Part shown: piece by piece, positions 16,707-25,212 of the stretch
How positions within the stretch are numbered: position 1 is the first letter of the stretch
How the letters are laid out: each line of letters starts with the position of its first letter
DNA from: Acidimicrobiia bacterium
GTDB lineage: Bacteria; Actinomycetota; Acidimicrobiia; Spongiisociales; ZC4RG35
DNA length: 48,151 bases
Reading direction: 5' to 3'
Assembly: GCA_013812505.1 (NCBI GenBank)
Contig: JACCTH010000025.1
Coordinates: 1 to 48,151 of the forward strand
The notes under the pieces: generated by a model
The model's input: the letters and a program-made list of their open reading frames with translations, nothing else
Database searches by the model: none
What the model was told of the DNA's origin: nothing
Translations under genes and position numbers: made by a program

Positions 16707-17835
16707 GGAGATCCAGACAGCAGCGACAGAGGCTGCACGGTCTTCGCAAGAACCTCGGCGACGTCGGCGAGAAGATCGTCGAGATTCAGGGCAGATTGCA
16801 ATCTCGTCCCGAAGGCAGCCGACTCCAGTTGCGCATTGAAGCGGGCCCGGTTGAAGCGGCGGTCCACGACGCGCTGCACATGGCGATGGATCGGAGTCAC
16901 AAACGCTACGGCAGCCAGTGTCGACGCAGCCACTCCCAATGAACCTGACTGCGGAATCAGAGCTGCAACAAGCCGACGCCCGCAACATAAAGCAAGCCGA
17001 CCATGCCCGCGACAAGCGCGTAGGTGACCGTGCGCGAAACTACTCAACCCAGGTCATAAAGGCGGTACTTCGTCACCGCCACTGCGCAAGAAACCGGGAT
17101 TATGAAGGACGAGAAAGCCGCGACCGCCACCAGCCACCCCACGCTCTGGTGCCCTGGAAATATGAGGTTCACCGCGATGCCGGCGCCGGCCGGGATTGAC
17201 GCCAAGAGCCCACCAACCAGAACCCACTTTGTCTGTAACCGTTCGGTCGGAGTCGAGTACCACCGGTAGCGAATCAACTGGGCGATGACCACGAAGAAGA
17301 GCGAAATGATGGCAACCACGCCTAGCAAGCGATCTCCACCGATAGTGGTCTCCGGTTCGGCCAGCACACCGCGCAAGTCTCGGGTCAAAGTGATGTCGAA
17401 CATCACCGGCAACACGAATGCCAGGCATATCCACCCGGACCAACGCGGCACAAAACGCCCGTTTGGAAACATGAGGAACACCACACAGGCGGCTGTCCAG
17501 AGCGCTGTGTCGACCACCGCTCCAGAAGGGCCCCATGCCTCAGCTAGGCCGACCCCGGCTCCATCCTGGAAGAGGAAAAGCGCGACCATGCCGAGGGCAA
17601 ACCAGAGTGGGAAGGCCTCGTGCCGGACTCCGGCGAAGATCCAAGCGGCGGCAGACATAGCCAGGACCGACGGCATTATCAGCAAGCCCCCAATGAGAAT
17701 GTCGGTGGCCACTCCGCGGGACGTCAGGAGACTCGTGAACACCGGGATGTCGACGATTTCCGGATTCAGCAGGATTTCACGGAAGCCGACGATCGCGACC
17801 ACTACCTCCGCCAGAGCGACCGGAAGCAACGCCAA
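16707..17835 (-). pseudogene. Degenerate sensor-type membrane protein (nonsense mutation plus frameshift)
   Basis: Reads from about TTG 17835 as a multi-helix membrane protein ending AVAVTKYRLYDLG, then TGA (17044-17046), and continues in the same frame as VVSRTVTYALVAGMVGLLYV. After QL a one-base loss near 16958-16962 shifts to a second frame, which gives IPQSGSLGVAASTLAAVAF and HRHVQRVVDRRFNRARFN. This order (YRLYDL, VSRTVTYAL, VDRRFNR) is the membrane and linker region seen in many actinobacterial sensor or histidine-kinase-like proteins. No kinase domain follows. Both lesions are single-base changes, so the gene decayed recently or the sequence has errors. The left edge near 16707 is approximate. 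Confidence 0.75.
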
Positions 17836-17889
17836 CCGAACGCGGTCGACTCATCGTGAGATTCTCGCTCCCGAGCCGTGACGAGAGCG

Positions 17890-18864
17890 TTACGCAGCTG
17901 CGCGAAGTTCCGGGAGAACTTCTGAGCCAATCATGGCAATCGCGCGCTCCGGATGGGTGGAAGCGACCTGAATCGAGATCACGTCAGCCTTGATCTCGGA
18001 CACGAGCGGCCGGTAAGCCGCGATGACCTCCTCGGCGCCGGAAACGACGGCGTATTTGGAGAGGATTTCTTCGCGGTCCATCTCGTCGGCGCGTTGACGG
18101 AGGACCGCGGGATCGACTTCTTCGAGGCGCCCGGGGGCACGGAGACCCCGCATCGACCCGAGCGCCTCCCAGGCTTCGTCGTCGGATTCGGCGAGGACGA
18201 CCCAGCGGGTGGCCATGATCGAACCACCGCCGTCGTGCGCCTCCCGGAAGGGCCTGATGATCTTCTCACGGGTGTCGCTCGGGTCCTTGACCGAAGTGAT
18301 GAGCCCCTCGCAGTTTTGTCCGGCAAAGGTCGCGGACTGCTCGCCGCCGGCGGCCATCCACACCGGTACCTCGCTCGTCGGCGGGCTGTAGAGCTTCGCT
18401 TTACGGCATTGGTAGTACTTCCCGTCGAAGTCGACTTTCTCACCGGCCAGGAGCCGATGGATGATTTCGAGGGCTTCTTTCATTCGCCGAATGCGCTCTC
18501 CGTATCCGGGGAACTCGTAGCCGAACGGTCCCTCGTTGATGTTCTCGCCGGTGCCCACTCCGAGGACAAATCCACCTGGGGCTAATCGACTGACGGTGGC
18601 GGCGGCCTGGGCAATCAGGGCCGGGTGGTAGTGGAACAGCGGGCAGGTCACCGAGGTGATGAATGTCATCTTTTCCGTGCGTGCCGCCGCGGCCCCAAGC
18701 CACGACCAGACGAAACCCGCGGCCGAGACGTCATCGACCCACGGGTGGAAATGATCGGAGGCGGTGATGGCATCAAAGCCGGCTTTCTCAGCCGCCACCG
18801 CCTGATCGATCAAGACTTCAGGTTGATAGGACTCGTGCGATGCGAGCCAGGCGAACTTGGTCAT
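17890..18864 (-). CDS. F420-dependent LLM-class oxidoreductase (TIGR03557-like)
   Basis: A 324-residue TIM-barrel protein of the luciferase-like group that uses coenzyme F420. The start KFAWLASHESYQPEVLIDQAVAAEKAGFDA, the motif SDHFHPWVDD, and the loop VLGVGTGENINEGPFG are typical of the TIGR03557 subgroup, related to F420-dependent glucose-6-phosphate dehydrogenase. The substrate cannot be told. It shows that the host probably makes F420, which fits an actinobacterium. ATG 18864 overlaps the lnt stop (ATGA), so it is cotranscribed with lnt. Confidence 0.9.
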   Translation of the reverse strand: MTKFAWLASHESYQPEVLIDQAVAAEKAGFDAITASDHFHPWVDDVSAAGFVWSWLGAAAARTEKMTFITSVTCPLFHYHPALIAQAAATVSRLAPGGFVLGVGTGENINEGPFGYEFPGYGERIRRMKEALEIIHRLLAGEKVDFDGKYYQCRKAKLYSPPTSEVPVWMAAGGEQSATFAGQNCEGLITSVKDPSDTREKIIRPFREAHDGGGSIMATRWVVLAESDDEAWEALGSMRGLRAPGRLEEVDPAVLRQRADEMDREEILSKYAVVSGAEEVIAAYRPLVSEIKADVISIQVASTHPERAIAMIGSEVLPELRAAA

Positions 18865-20297
18865 CGCCTCACACTAAGACGGTGCCGGAGGAGCCCTGCG
18901 GCCCCGGCAACCACGGCCAGGCCCTGTATCCACTCGCCCAGCCGGGTGTAGAGGGTCGGTAGACCGGTCGCGAGATGCACCGTTCCGTACAGGACCTCCT
19001 GCTCGAGGAACTCGATCGTCTCACCGTGAACCCCGCCATCGGTGAAGTAGGAGGACTTGCCGGTGACTGCAGCGTGGACGACGTCGAGGCCAAGCTCGGC
19101 AGAACGCATGCGCGAAATCTGAAAGAACTGATCAGAGGCGGAGGTGAACTCATAGCTGCCGGTGTTGGTGGCAACCACCAACAGTTCCGCCCCGTTCTTG
19201 GCCGCATCGCGCCCATAGCGGGCAAAGTTCCCTTCAAAGGAGATGACCGTGCCCACGGTGCCGCTGCCGAGGTCGAAGACACCGACCTCCTCCCCGGCGA
19301 TCATGTCCCTGGGCACCTGGGAAAGGGCCGGGATCCAATCGAAAAGCGGACGGGCGGGGATGTACTCGCCGAACGGGACCGGGTGCCGTTTGAGGTATTG
19401 GCCGACGATCGACCCGCTCGGATCGAAGGCGACCAAGGCGTTGACCCATTCGGTGTCAGACAGTGGCCGGTCGCCGCCGACAAGGAAATCGGCTCCGATT
19501 CGCGTCGCCTCGGCTCCGATCGCTTTGGCGACCTCGGGCACGAGGATCGGGTCGGCATCGAAAGAGCCGGTTGAGCCTTCGGCCCAGACGACCAGATCGG
19601 CTCCAGCCGCGGGGATCAACCGAGTCAACGCCAGATGTTGCTCCAAGGTGAGCAGGCGCTCGTTGAGGCAATGCTCCAGCGGACAGGGGGTCGAGCCTTG
19701 GACGATGGCCACCATGCGCTCTTCTCCTCGGCCGCGCTGGGGCACCAGCGCTGCGACAAGAATGGTCATAAGAATCAACCCGCCGGAGGCAGCCAGTGGG
19801 CTCCAATTGCCGCGCCTGGCCAAGACCAGCCCTGCTGCCAGCGCGACCAACAGCACTCCCCAGCCAGTCGTGCCGATCAGCGGCGCCGCCGCCCGCGTCA
19901 GCGCGTAATCGGCCATCGGATAACCGGCCAAACCCCACTCGAATCCACCCACCGGGAACCGGACTCGGATCGCCTCCATCGCTGCCCAGCCCCCGACCGC
20001 GGTAGCAAACAGATGCTGGGGGAAGCGCTTGATAACCAGTCCGAGCAGACCGGGATAGAGGCCAAACGCAATGACTAGGGGCGCTACGGCAATGAGCCCG
20101 AGCTTCCCGACCCACCAGATCAGGCCGGCGAAGAACGTCCAACCAAAGAGTGCCCCGGTCCAAAAGGGGTGCGGGCTCCGACTTACTCCTTCCAAATAGA
20201 GAGCGAGAGCGATCGGCACCAGCCAAGCCTGCGAAAAGGGAGGAAACGCGAGGACGAAAAGAACGGCGGCGGCCAGAGTAAGAGTTACCGACCGCAC
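18861..20297 (-). CDS. lnt: Apolipoprotein N-acyltransferase (Lnt), catalytic Cys replaced by Ser
   Basis: A 478-residue protein that should N-acylate the amino-terminal Cys of lipoproteins. Six or more N-terminal helices (to about residue 195) precede a carbon-nitrogen hydrolase domain. The catalytic Glu (E240, VVWAEGSTG), Lys (K303, YLKRHPVPFGEY) and second Glu (E311) are present. The nucleophile position, normally Cys in a CYE/CFE motif, reads S353-F-E (codon TCC at 19239-19241). A C-terminal helix follows. Whether it is active is doubtful. GTG 20297 starts the frame. Window lipoproteins that could be clients are PhnD and the DUF192 protein. Confidence 0.88.
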   Translation of the reverse strand: MRSVTLTLAAAVLFVLAFPPFSQAWLVPIALALYLEGVSRSPHPFWTGALFGWTFFAGLIWWVGKLGLIAVAPLVIAFGLYPGLLGLVIKRFPQHLFATAVGGWAAMEAIRVRFPVGGFEWGLAGYPMADYALTRAAAPLIGTTGWGVLLVALAAGLVLARRGNWSPLAASGGLILMTILVAALVPQRGRGEERMVAIVQGSTPCPLEHCLNERLLTLEQHLALTRLIPAAGADLVVWAEGSTGSFDADPILVPEVAKAIGAEATRIGADFLVGGDRPLSDTEWVNALVAFDPSGSIVGQYLKRHPVPFGEYIPARPLFDWIPALSQVPRDMIAGEEVGVFDLGSGTVGTVISFEGNFARYGRDAAKNGAELLVVATNTGSYEFTSASDQFFQISRMRSAELGLDVVHAAVTGKSSYFTDGGVHGETIEFLEQEVLYGTVHLATGLPTLYTRLGEWIQGLAVVAGAAGLLRHRLSVRR

Positions 20298-20338
20298 TCG
20301 GGCAGTGTATGAGAAAGGTTGCCGGTAGGGTCACGGCG

Positions 20339-20443
20339 ATGGTCACGGTCAGCACCCCGCTTGACGCGGCCGAACGCGAAGGGGCCGAGGAGCTGGTCCG
20401 CTATCTGCGCAGCCTCGGGGCCAAATCGGCGAGCGAGCTATGA
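20339..20443 (+). CDS. Small ORF (34 aa) coupled to the IMPase gene
   Basis: ATG 20339 follows AGGG by about 8 nt. The 34-residue product is helical and charged (DAAEREGAEELVRYLRSLG, ending KSASEL). Its TGA overlaps the ATG of the inositol-monophosphatase gene (ATGA), the usual coupling signal in this genome. An ATG at 20309 in the same frame would give 44 residues. No family recognised; it could be a leader peptide. Confidence is limited by its length. Confidence 0.45.
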   Translation: MVTVSTPLDAAEREGAEELVRYLRSLGAKSASEL

Positions 20444-21216
20444 CACCGGACGATCTCGACGTAGCCATCGACGCCGCCCGCTCAGGTGGCGCCGTTGTTT
20501 GGAAAGCCTTCGGGTCACCCGTCGAGGCCACATTCAAGAGCGATGCCAACCCGGTGACCATCGTCGATCACGAAGCCGAAGCTGCGATCGTCGACGTGAT
20601 CAAGAGGTTCCGACCAAACGACGCGGTGTTGGCGGAGGAGGGTGGAGGCAGCGGCTGGGAGCGCGGACGAGTCTGGGTCATCGATCCGCTCGACGGCACC
20701 GTCAACTTCATCCACGGCATCCCGCAAATAGCCGTGTCGGTAGCGCTCTGGATCGACAGCCGGCCCGAGGTTGGCGTGATTTCGGACATGGTCCGCGATG
20801 AGGAGTTCACCGCGCGGCGCGGTCAAGGAGCATGGCTAAATCACTTTCCGATCCGGGTCAGCTCACAGGCCACCTTGGCTGAGAGCGTGGTCGCCACCGG
20901 CTTTGCCTACGACCGCAACATCCACGGCCGCCGATACGCGGCAGTGATGGGCGAGGTATTGACGAAGGTGCAAGGGATTCGCCGCTTCGGCTCCGCCGCG
21001 CTTGACCTCGCCTGGGTGGCGTGCGGACGCTACGAAGGCTATTGGGAGGCCGGCACCCACCCCTGGGATGCCGCGGCCGGAGTCCTGTTGATCGCCGAGG
21101 CGGGTGGACGGGTGAGCAATCTCGATGGCGCCGACCATCGTCTCGACGACCCGATGATCATCGCCACCAACGGCCACATCCACAACGAGCTGATCGCGGT
21201 CATTGCCGGCGCATGA
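20440..21216 (+). CDS. Inositol monophosphatase family protein
   Basis: A 258-residue Mg2+-dependent phosphatase of the IMPase/SuhB/HisN group. The metal-binding motifs are clear: ADEEGG-like LAEEGGG (E66, E67), DPLDGTVNF (D82, D85) and the C-terminal WEAGTHPWDAAAG. The substrate could be inositol-1-phosphate, histidinol phosphate or a related sugar phosphate; the sequence alone does not decide, so no symbol is given. ATG 20440 overlaps the preceding small ORF, and its TGA overlaps the ATG of the amidohydrolase, so the three genes form one unit. Confidence 0.92.
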   Translation: MTPDDLDVAIDAARSGGAVVWKAFGSPVEATFKSDANPVTIVDHEAEAAIVDVIKRFRPNDAVLAEEGGGSGWERGRVWVIDPLDGTVNFIHGIPQIAVSVALWIDSRPEVGVISDMVRDEEFTARRGQGAWLNHFPIRVSSQATLAESVVATGFAYDRNIHGRRYAAVMGEVLTKVQGIRRFGSAALDLAWVACGRYEGYWEAGTHPWDAAAGVLLIAEAGGRVSNLDGADHRLDDPMIIATNGHIHNELIAVIAGA

Positions 21217-22652
21217 GCACCCGGCTCAGCGGCCGCGGGGTGGTCGGACATCCAGAAGCCGACGCCGTTTTGATCGAGAAGGATCAGATCGTGGCCATCG
21301 GACAAAAGGCCGATCTCTCGGCGCGGCGATCGATCGAACACGACGGCTATCTCGGGGCACCGCGCCACGATCACCATTTCCATCCGATTGGCTATGCGTG
21401 GGCGGTGTTCGGGCTCTCGCTGAAGCAAGCTGGAAGCTTCGCCGGTCTCGCTGATCAGCTCCGCCAAGCCCGCGCTCGGATCGAACCGGAACAAGCCCTG
21501 ATCGGCAACCGCCTCGACGATGAAGCCCTGCTCGAGCACCGGCTGCCCAACCGCTCCGACCTCGACGACTGGACCGGCTCGTCTCCCACCGTGCTCTACC
21601 GCTACTGCGGCCATCTGGCGGTGGCCAACAGCGCCGCGCTCGGCCTGGCCGGGCTGGCTGACCACCCCGATGGGATCTTGCGCGAAACCGAGATCGGTCC
21701 GGTCACCGAAGCCCTCGCGCCATTGCGGCCAAAACTCGCATCCCGAGACGTGGCGCAAGTGCTGGCAGGATTGGCGGGTCTCGGGCTGGGAGCGATCACT
21801 GCCATTGTCTCGGCTACCGACCCGCTCTGGTGCGAGGTGGATGACGAGCTCGCCACTCTGATCGAGATCGCCCCAGGCTTGCCGCTCGATCTCGAAGTAT
21901 TGGTGATCGCGGCCGACCCCAGCGAGCTTCGGGAAGCCGCCGAACGGATCCGGTCCGCTCACATCGACAACCTCCACTTTCTCGGGTGGAAGGAGTTCGC
22001 CGACGGGGCGCTGGGGGCCCGCACGGCTGCCCTTCACGAGCCCTTCAGCGACGACCCCGACAATCGCGGGGTGATGCGCCTTGATTGGGACCACGCATTG
22101 GTGATGGCGAGGACCTGCCTCGATCTCGACGCCACGATTGCGATTCACGCCATCGGCGACGCGGCCAACGACGGAGTGCTCACGCTTTTCGAAGAAGTCA
22201 TCGGCCAGGGCGGCGCCTCGCACCGAATGCGAATCGAGCACGCCTCCTTGCTCACCGCTGACGCTCGGACGCGAATGGCGGGTCTCGGAGTGACGGCTTC
22301 GGTGCAGCCGTCCTTCATCAGCTCGGAGGTCGACTGGCTCGAGGCGCGGTTGGGAGCGAGGGTGGAGAACACCTATGCCCTGGCGGCGATGGAGTCCGCC
22401 GGGATCCACCTGATAGGGGGTTCTGATTGCCCGGTCGAATCGCCCAATCCCTGGCCGGCGATGGCGACCGCGGTTGCCGCCGGGCTCAGTGCGGAGTCGG
22501 CGTACGAGCTCTATGGGCCGCCATTGCAGGTCGGTGATCCGGCTCATCTGATCGAGACAGAACACGACCTGGTGAGCGCCGAGAACCGGGCTCTCACGGT
22601 GTTTCGACATGGCGAGCGAATCGAACCACCACCAGCGCTCGACCTCGAATAG
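21213..22652 (+). CDS. YtcJ-like amidohydrolase (amidohydrolase family 3)
   Basis: A 479-residue metal-dependent hydrolase. Visible parts are the N-terminal composite sandwich (ADAVLIEKDQIVAIGQ), the first metal motif DHHFHPIGYAW, IAIHAIGDAANDGVL with the third-strand His, RIEHASLL, and the C-terminal GGSDCPVESPNPWPAM, the family's distal Asp motif. The HxH motif, near residue 50-54, reads HDHHFH. It differs from standard YtcJ proteins by a shorter N-terminal region. Likely hydrolyses an amide or ester; substrate unknown. ATG 21213 overlaps the IMPase stop (ATGA). It ends 25 nt before the M3 peptidase. Confidence 0.85.
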   Translation: MSTRLSGRGVVGHPEADAVLIEKDQIVAIGQKADLSARRSIEHDGYLGAPRHDHHFHPIGYAWAVFGLSLKQAGSFAGLADQLRQARARIEPEQALIGNRLDDEALLEHRLPNRSDLDDWTGSSPTVLYRYCGHLAVANSAALGLAGLADHPDGILRETEIGPVTEALAPLRPKLASRDVAQVLAGLAGLGLGAITAIVSATDPLWCEVDDELATLIEIAPGLPLDLEVLVIAADPSELREAAERIRSAHIDNLHFLGWKEFADGALGARTAALHEPFSDDPDNRGVMRLDWDHALVMARTCLDLDATIAIHAIGDAANDGVLTLFEEVIGQGGASHRMRIEHASLLTADARTRMAGLGVTASVQPSFISSEVDWLEARLGARVENTYALAAMESAGIHLIGGSDCPVESPNPWPAMATAVAAGLSAESAYELYGPPLQVGDPAHLIETEHDLVSAENRALTVFRHGERIEPPPALDLE

Positions 22653-22677
22653 GACCTCTCATTGTTAGGTTGGGTTT

Positions 22678-24630
22678 GTGTTTGATTACACCGAGGTCAC
22701 GGCCGAAGGCGTCGGAACGACCCTCGACGATGCTCTCAAGGAGTCCGATCGCATCGTGGCCTGGGTAGTGGACCCAACAACCGAACCCACCTACGAGAAC
22801 GTCCTGCGCCCTTTAGAGGACATCGAAGACCAGCTCAGCCAAGCCTACGGCAAGAGCGCATTCATGGGCTACGTGCATCCCGACAAGGAAGTGCGAGACG
22901 CCGGGAACGCAGCGGAGGAAAGACTCCAAAAGTGGGGAGTGGAACTGATCTTTCGCTCTGACCTCTATCAGGCGGTCAAGGATTTTGCCGAAACGGCCGA
23001 AGCTGCCGACCTGGAAGGCGAACGGCGTCGCTATCTGGAGTTTGTCCTGCGCGACCTGCGCCGTGCGGGTCATGAGCTCGACCAAGCCGCGCGGGACGAA
23101 GTCAAAAAGCTCACCCAACGCCTGATCGAGATTGGGGTGCTCTACCAACGCAACATTGACGAGCACCTGGACTCGATCACCCTTGGCCCCGACGATCTTG
23201 AGGGCCTCTCGCCAAACTACCTCGAAGGTCTCGAACCGGGAAAAGAAGAAGGCACTTACGAGGTCGGGATGGCGTATCCCGATGTCATCCCATTCATGGA
23301 GAACTCCTCACGGCGCGACCTGCGCGACGATCTGCTGCGAAAATTCAACAGTCGGGCGGTTGAGGCCAATCGCCCGCTGCTGGAAGACGCTGTCAACCAC
23401 CGTCAGCGGATCGCCGAGCTGTTCGGCCAACCCTCTTGGGCCCACCATCAACTCGAGGAGAAGATGGCGAAGACCCCGGATGCAGTCCGGTCCTTCTATG
23501 CGAGCTTGGTCCCCGGCCTCACCGAGCTCGGTCAAACCGAGAAAGGCAAGCTCGCTGAGCTGCTCGCCGCCGATGGGAACGAAGGTGACCTTCAGAGCTA
23601 CGACTTTCGCTTCTACGACACCCAGCTGCGAAAGCGCGACTACGGAGTCGACCCGATGGCGGTGGCGGCCTACTTCCCGCTCCAAAACGTCATCGACGGA
23701 ATGTTCGAGCTGACGGGAGCGGTCTTTGGGGTTCGCTACCGCCCGATCGAGGCACCTCGCTGGCACCCGGACGTCCTCGGCTATGCGATCGACGATGTCG
23801 CGACCGGTAAAGAAATCGCCCGTTTCTTCATGGACCTCTTTCCGCGCGAAGGCAAGTTCAGCCATGCCGCGGCTTTCCCACTGATCAGCGGCCGGCGCAA
23901 GGCGGACGGCAGCTATCAGCAACCGTTATCGGCGATCGTCGCCAACTTCACCAAGCCCGGGGGCGAACGGCCCTCTCTGCTCCAGCATCAAGAGGTGGAA
24001 ACGTTCTTCCACGAGTTTGGCCACATCCTCCATCAAACCTTGACCGAGGCCGAGATCCCCCGCTTTGCCGGCTCTTCGACCGAGGGCGACTTCGTCGAAG
24101 CGCCAAGCCAGATCATGGAAAACTGGACTTGGGAGCCCGAGATCCTGGCCCGTTTCGCCCGTCATTACGAGACCGGCGAGCCCATCCCGACCGAGCTCGT
24201 GACGCAACTGACCGCGGCCAAGAACCTGAACCTTTCCTTGCTCACGTTGCGACAGGCCCAGTTTGGGTTGCTCGACATGTGGCTCCATGATGAAAACCCG
24301 GAAAAGGACCTCGACGACATCCACCTGCGCTCGACCAAGGTCGGCCTCTTTCCCTATCACGAGGGAACCTTCTACCCGGCTTCGTTCGGACACCTGTTGG
24401 GCGGATATGACGCCGGTTACTACGGGTATTTGTGGTCAGAGGTCTACGGGGACGACATGTGGAGCCGGTTTGCTTCCGAAGGCCTCCGCAGCCCCTCGGT
24501 CGGCGCCGACTACCGGCGGGAGGTCTTGGCCAAGGGCGGAGCGCGGGATGGGATCGAGCATTTGCGGGGTTTTTTGGGTCGCGAGCCCAATAATCAGGCG
24601 TTCCTGCACAAATTGGGGATGAACGGGTAG
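22678..24630 (+). CDS. M3-family oligopeptidase (thimet oligopeptidase-like)
   Basis: A 650-residue zinc metallopeptidase that degrades short peptides in the cytoplasm. The zinc site is HEFGH (H445, E446, H449) with the third ligand E474 in FVEAPSQ, 25 residues on as the family requires. The N-terminal helical domain (LDDALKESDRIVAWV, then LLRKFNSRAVEANRPLL) and the C-terminal FGHLLGGYDAGYYGYLWSEVY are typical of M3A enzymes. The start is GTG 22678. There is no signal peptide. It lies downstream of the amidohydrolase on the same strand and is followed by a 200-nt non-coding stretch. Confidence 0.93.
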   Translation: MFDYTEVTAEGVGTTLDDALKESDRIVAWVVDPTTEPTYENVLRPLEDIEDQLSQAYGKSAFMGYVHPDKEVRDAGNAAEERLQKWGVELIFRSDLYQAVKDFAETAEAADLEGERRRYLEFVLRDLRRAGHELDQAARDEVKKLTQRLIEIGVLYQRNIDEHLDSITLGPDDLEGLSPNYLEGLEPGKEEGTYEVGMAYPDVIPFMENSSRRDLRDDLLRKFNSRAVEANRPLLEDAVNHRQRIAELFGQPSWAHHQLEEKMAKTPDAVRSFYASLVPGLTELGQTEKGKLAELLAADGNEGDLQSYDFRFYDTQLRKRDYGVDPMAVAAYFPLQNVIDGMFELTGAVFGVRYRPIEAPRWHPDVLGYAIDDVATGKEIARFFMDLFPREGKFSHAAAFPLISGRRKADGSYQQPLSAIVANFTKPGGERPSLLQHQEVETFFHEFGHILHQTLTEAEIPRFAGSSTEGDFVEAPSQIMENWTWEPEILARFARHYETGEPIPTELVTQLTAAKNLNLSLLTLRQAQFGLLDMWLHDENPEKDLDDIHLRSTKVGLFPYHEGTFYPASFGHLLGGYDAGYYGYLWSEVYGDDMWSRFASEGLRSPSVGADYRREVLAKGGARDGIEHLRGFLGREPNNQAFLHKLGMNG

Positions 24631-24701
24631 GGAACCGGGGCGACGCCCGCAGCGTCTAAGCCCAAGAACGTGCTGGTTTCAGGATGTTTTAGCGGCGGTT
24701 T

Positions 24702-24832
24702 AACAGGGAAAGACAAACCTGTTGGGAACCGGGCCAGGCTCCAAGGGCTTGCGCTGGGAGTCTGGCAACCGGAAGAAAACGCCGTCGATAGAGGTTGATT
24801 CCGGATAGTGGCCTGAAGGAGGCCCTTTAAAA
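24702..24832 (+). promoter_or_regulatory. Structured leader upstream of the 64-aa Cys/His protein
   Basis: The 202-nt gap after the M3 peptidase (24631-24832) contains no ORF. Its second half can fold into several hairpins: AACAGG with CCTGTT (24702-24707/24718-24723), CCAGGCTCC with GGAGTCTGG further on, and GGCCT-GAAGG-AGGCC just before the gene. The last hairpin includes the ribosome-binding site AAGGAGG, so folding could block translation. It does not match a riboswitch class I recognise. Regulatory function is inferred. Confidence 0.4.
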
Positions 24833-25027
24833 ATGTCAGAAACACTCAAAGGCTCAGCGATACGAGGAATGGCAAGGCCCTCTCGCCGTTACGAAGAGGA
24901 TCGGGTCTGTAATCACCCCAGCTGCGACACCCGTCTCAGCCAGTACAACCGTCGGGACCACTGTTATGCGCATGCACCGGTGCGATTCCCGCGAGTGAGA
25001 GGTCGGATTCTGCCCGAAGGCACCTAA
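24833..25027 (+). CDS. Small Cys/His protein (64 aa), possible zinc-binding
   Basis: 64 residues with C26, C31, C44 and H47 (spacing C-x4-C-x12-C-x2-H) in the segment around CNHPSCDTRLSQYN and HCYAHAP. Similar CxxxxCxTxLSxYN small proteins occur in actinobacteria, but I cannot name a function. The tail is basic (RFPRVRGRILPEGT), so nucleic-acid binding is possible. A strong ribosome-binding site, AAGGAGG, lies 10 nt before the ATG inside a hairpin. A strong terminator follows at 25115. The small size is compensated by the coherent composition. Confidence 0.75.
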   Translation: MSETLKGSAIRGMARPSRRYEEDRVCNHPSCDTRLSQYNRRDHCYAHAPVRFPRVRGRILPEGT

Positions 25028-25114
25028 TCGGACGTGGATTTCTGACCAAGGCTTCTAGGAACGCTGGGTCAGGTTCTCTCCCCCTCCCCTCGACACAGAC
25101 GAGTCCTAGAAACA

Positions 25115-25145
25115 GAGGCCCCGGCGACCCCTCCGCCGGGGCCTC
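25115..25145 (+). terminator. Rho-independent-type terminator
   Basis: A perfect 12-bp stem GAGGCCCCGGCG / CGCCGGGGCCTC with a 7-nt loop, followed by GTTATT and a T-run about 11 nt on (CCCTTTTT). It ends the transcript of the 64-residue protein; the 87 nt between that gene and the stem hold no ORF but have a weak CTGACC/GGTCAG hairpin. Confidence 0.85.
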
Positions 25146-25162
25146 GTTATTCGGCCCTTTTT

Positions 25163-25212
25163 GCAAACCCTGGGTTCGTAGCGTTGTACAACAGCGGTAC
25201 CAGCCCACAGAA
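25163..25212 (-). repeat. 50-bp palindromic repeat, family A, copy 2
   Basis: Inverse orientation to copies 1, 3 and 4. The 13-nt and 16-nt ends are the same as the other copies except C to T in the 3' block. The centre holds GTTGTACAAC. It lies between a terminator and copA, and its last base is the A of the ATG at 25212, so it forms the untranslated leader of the copper ATPase. Confidence 0.85.

Noticed and set aside
21039-22610. 523-codon minus-strand ORF opposite the amidohydrolase
   Set aside because: The plus-strand frame has a complete amidohydrolase with metal motifs; the antisense product is low-complexity and matches nothing.
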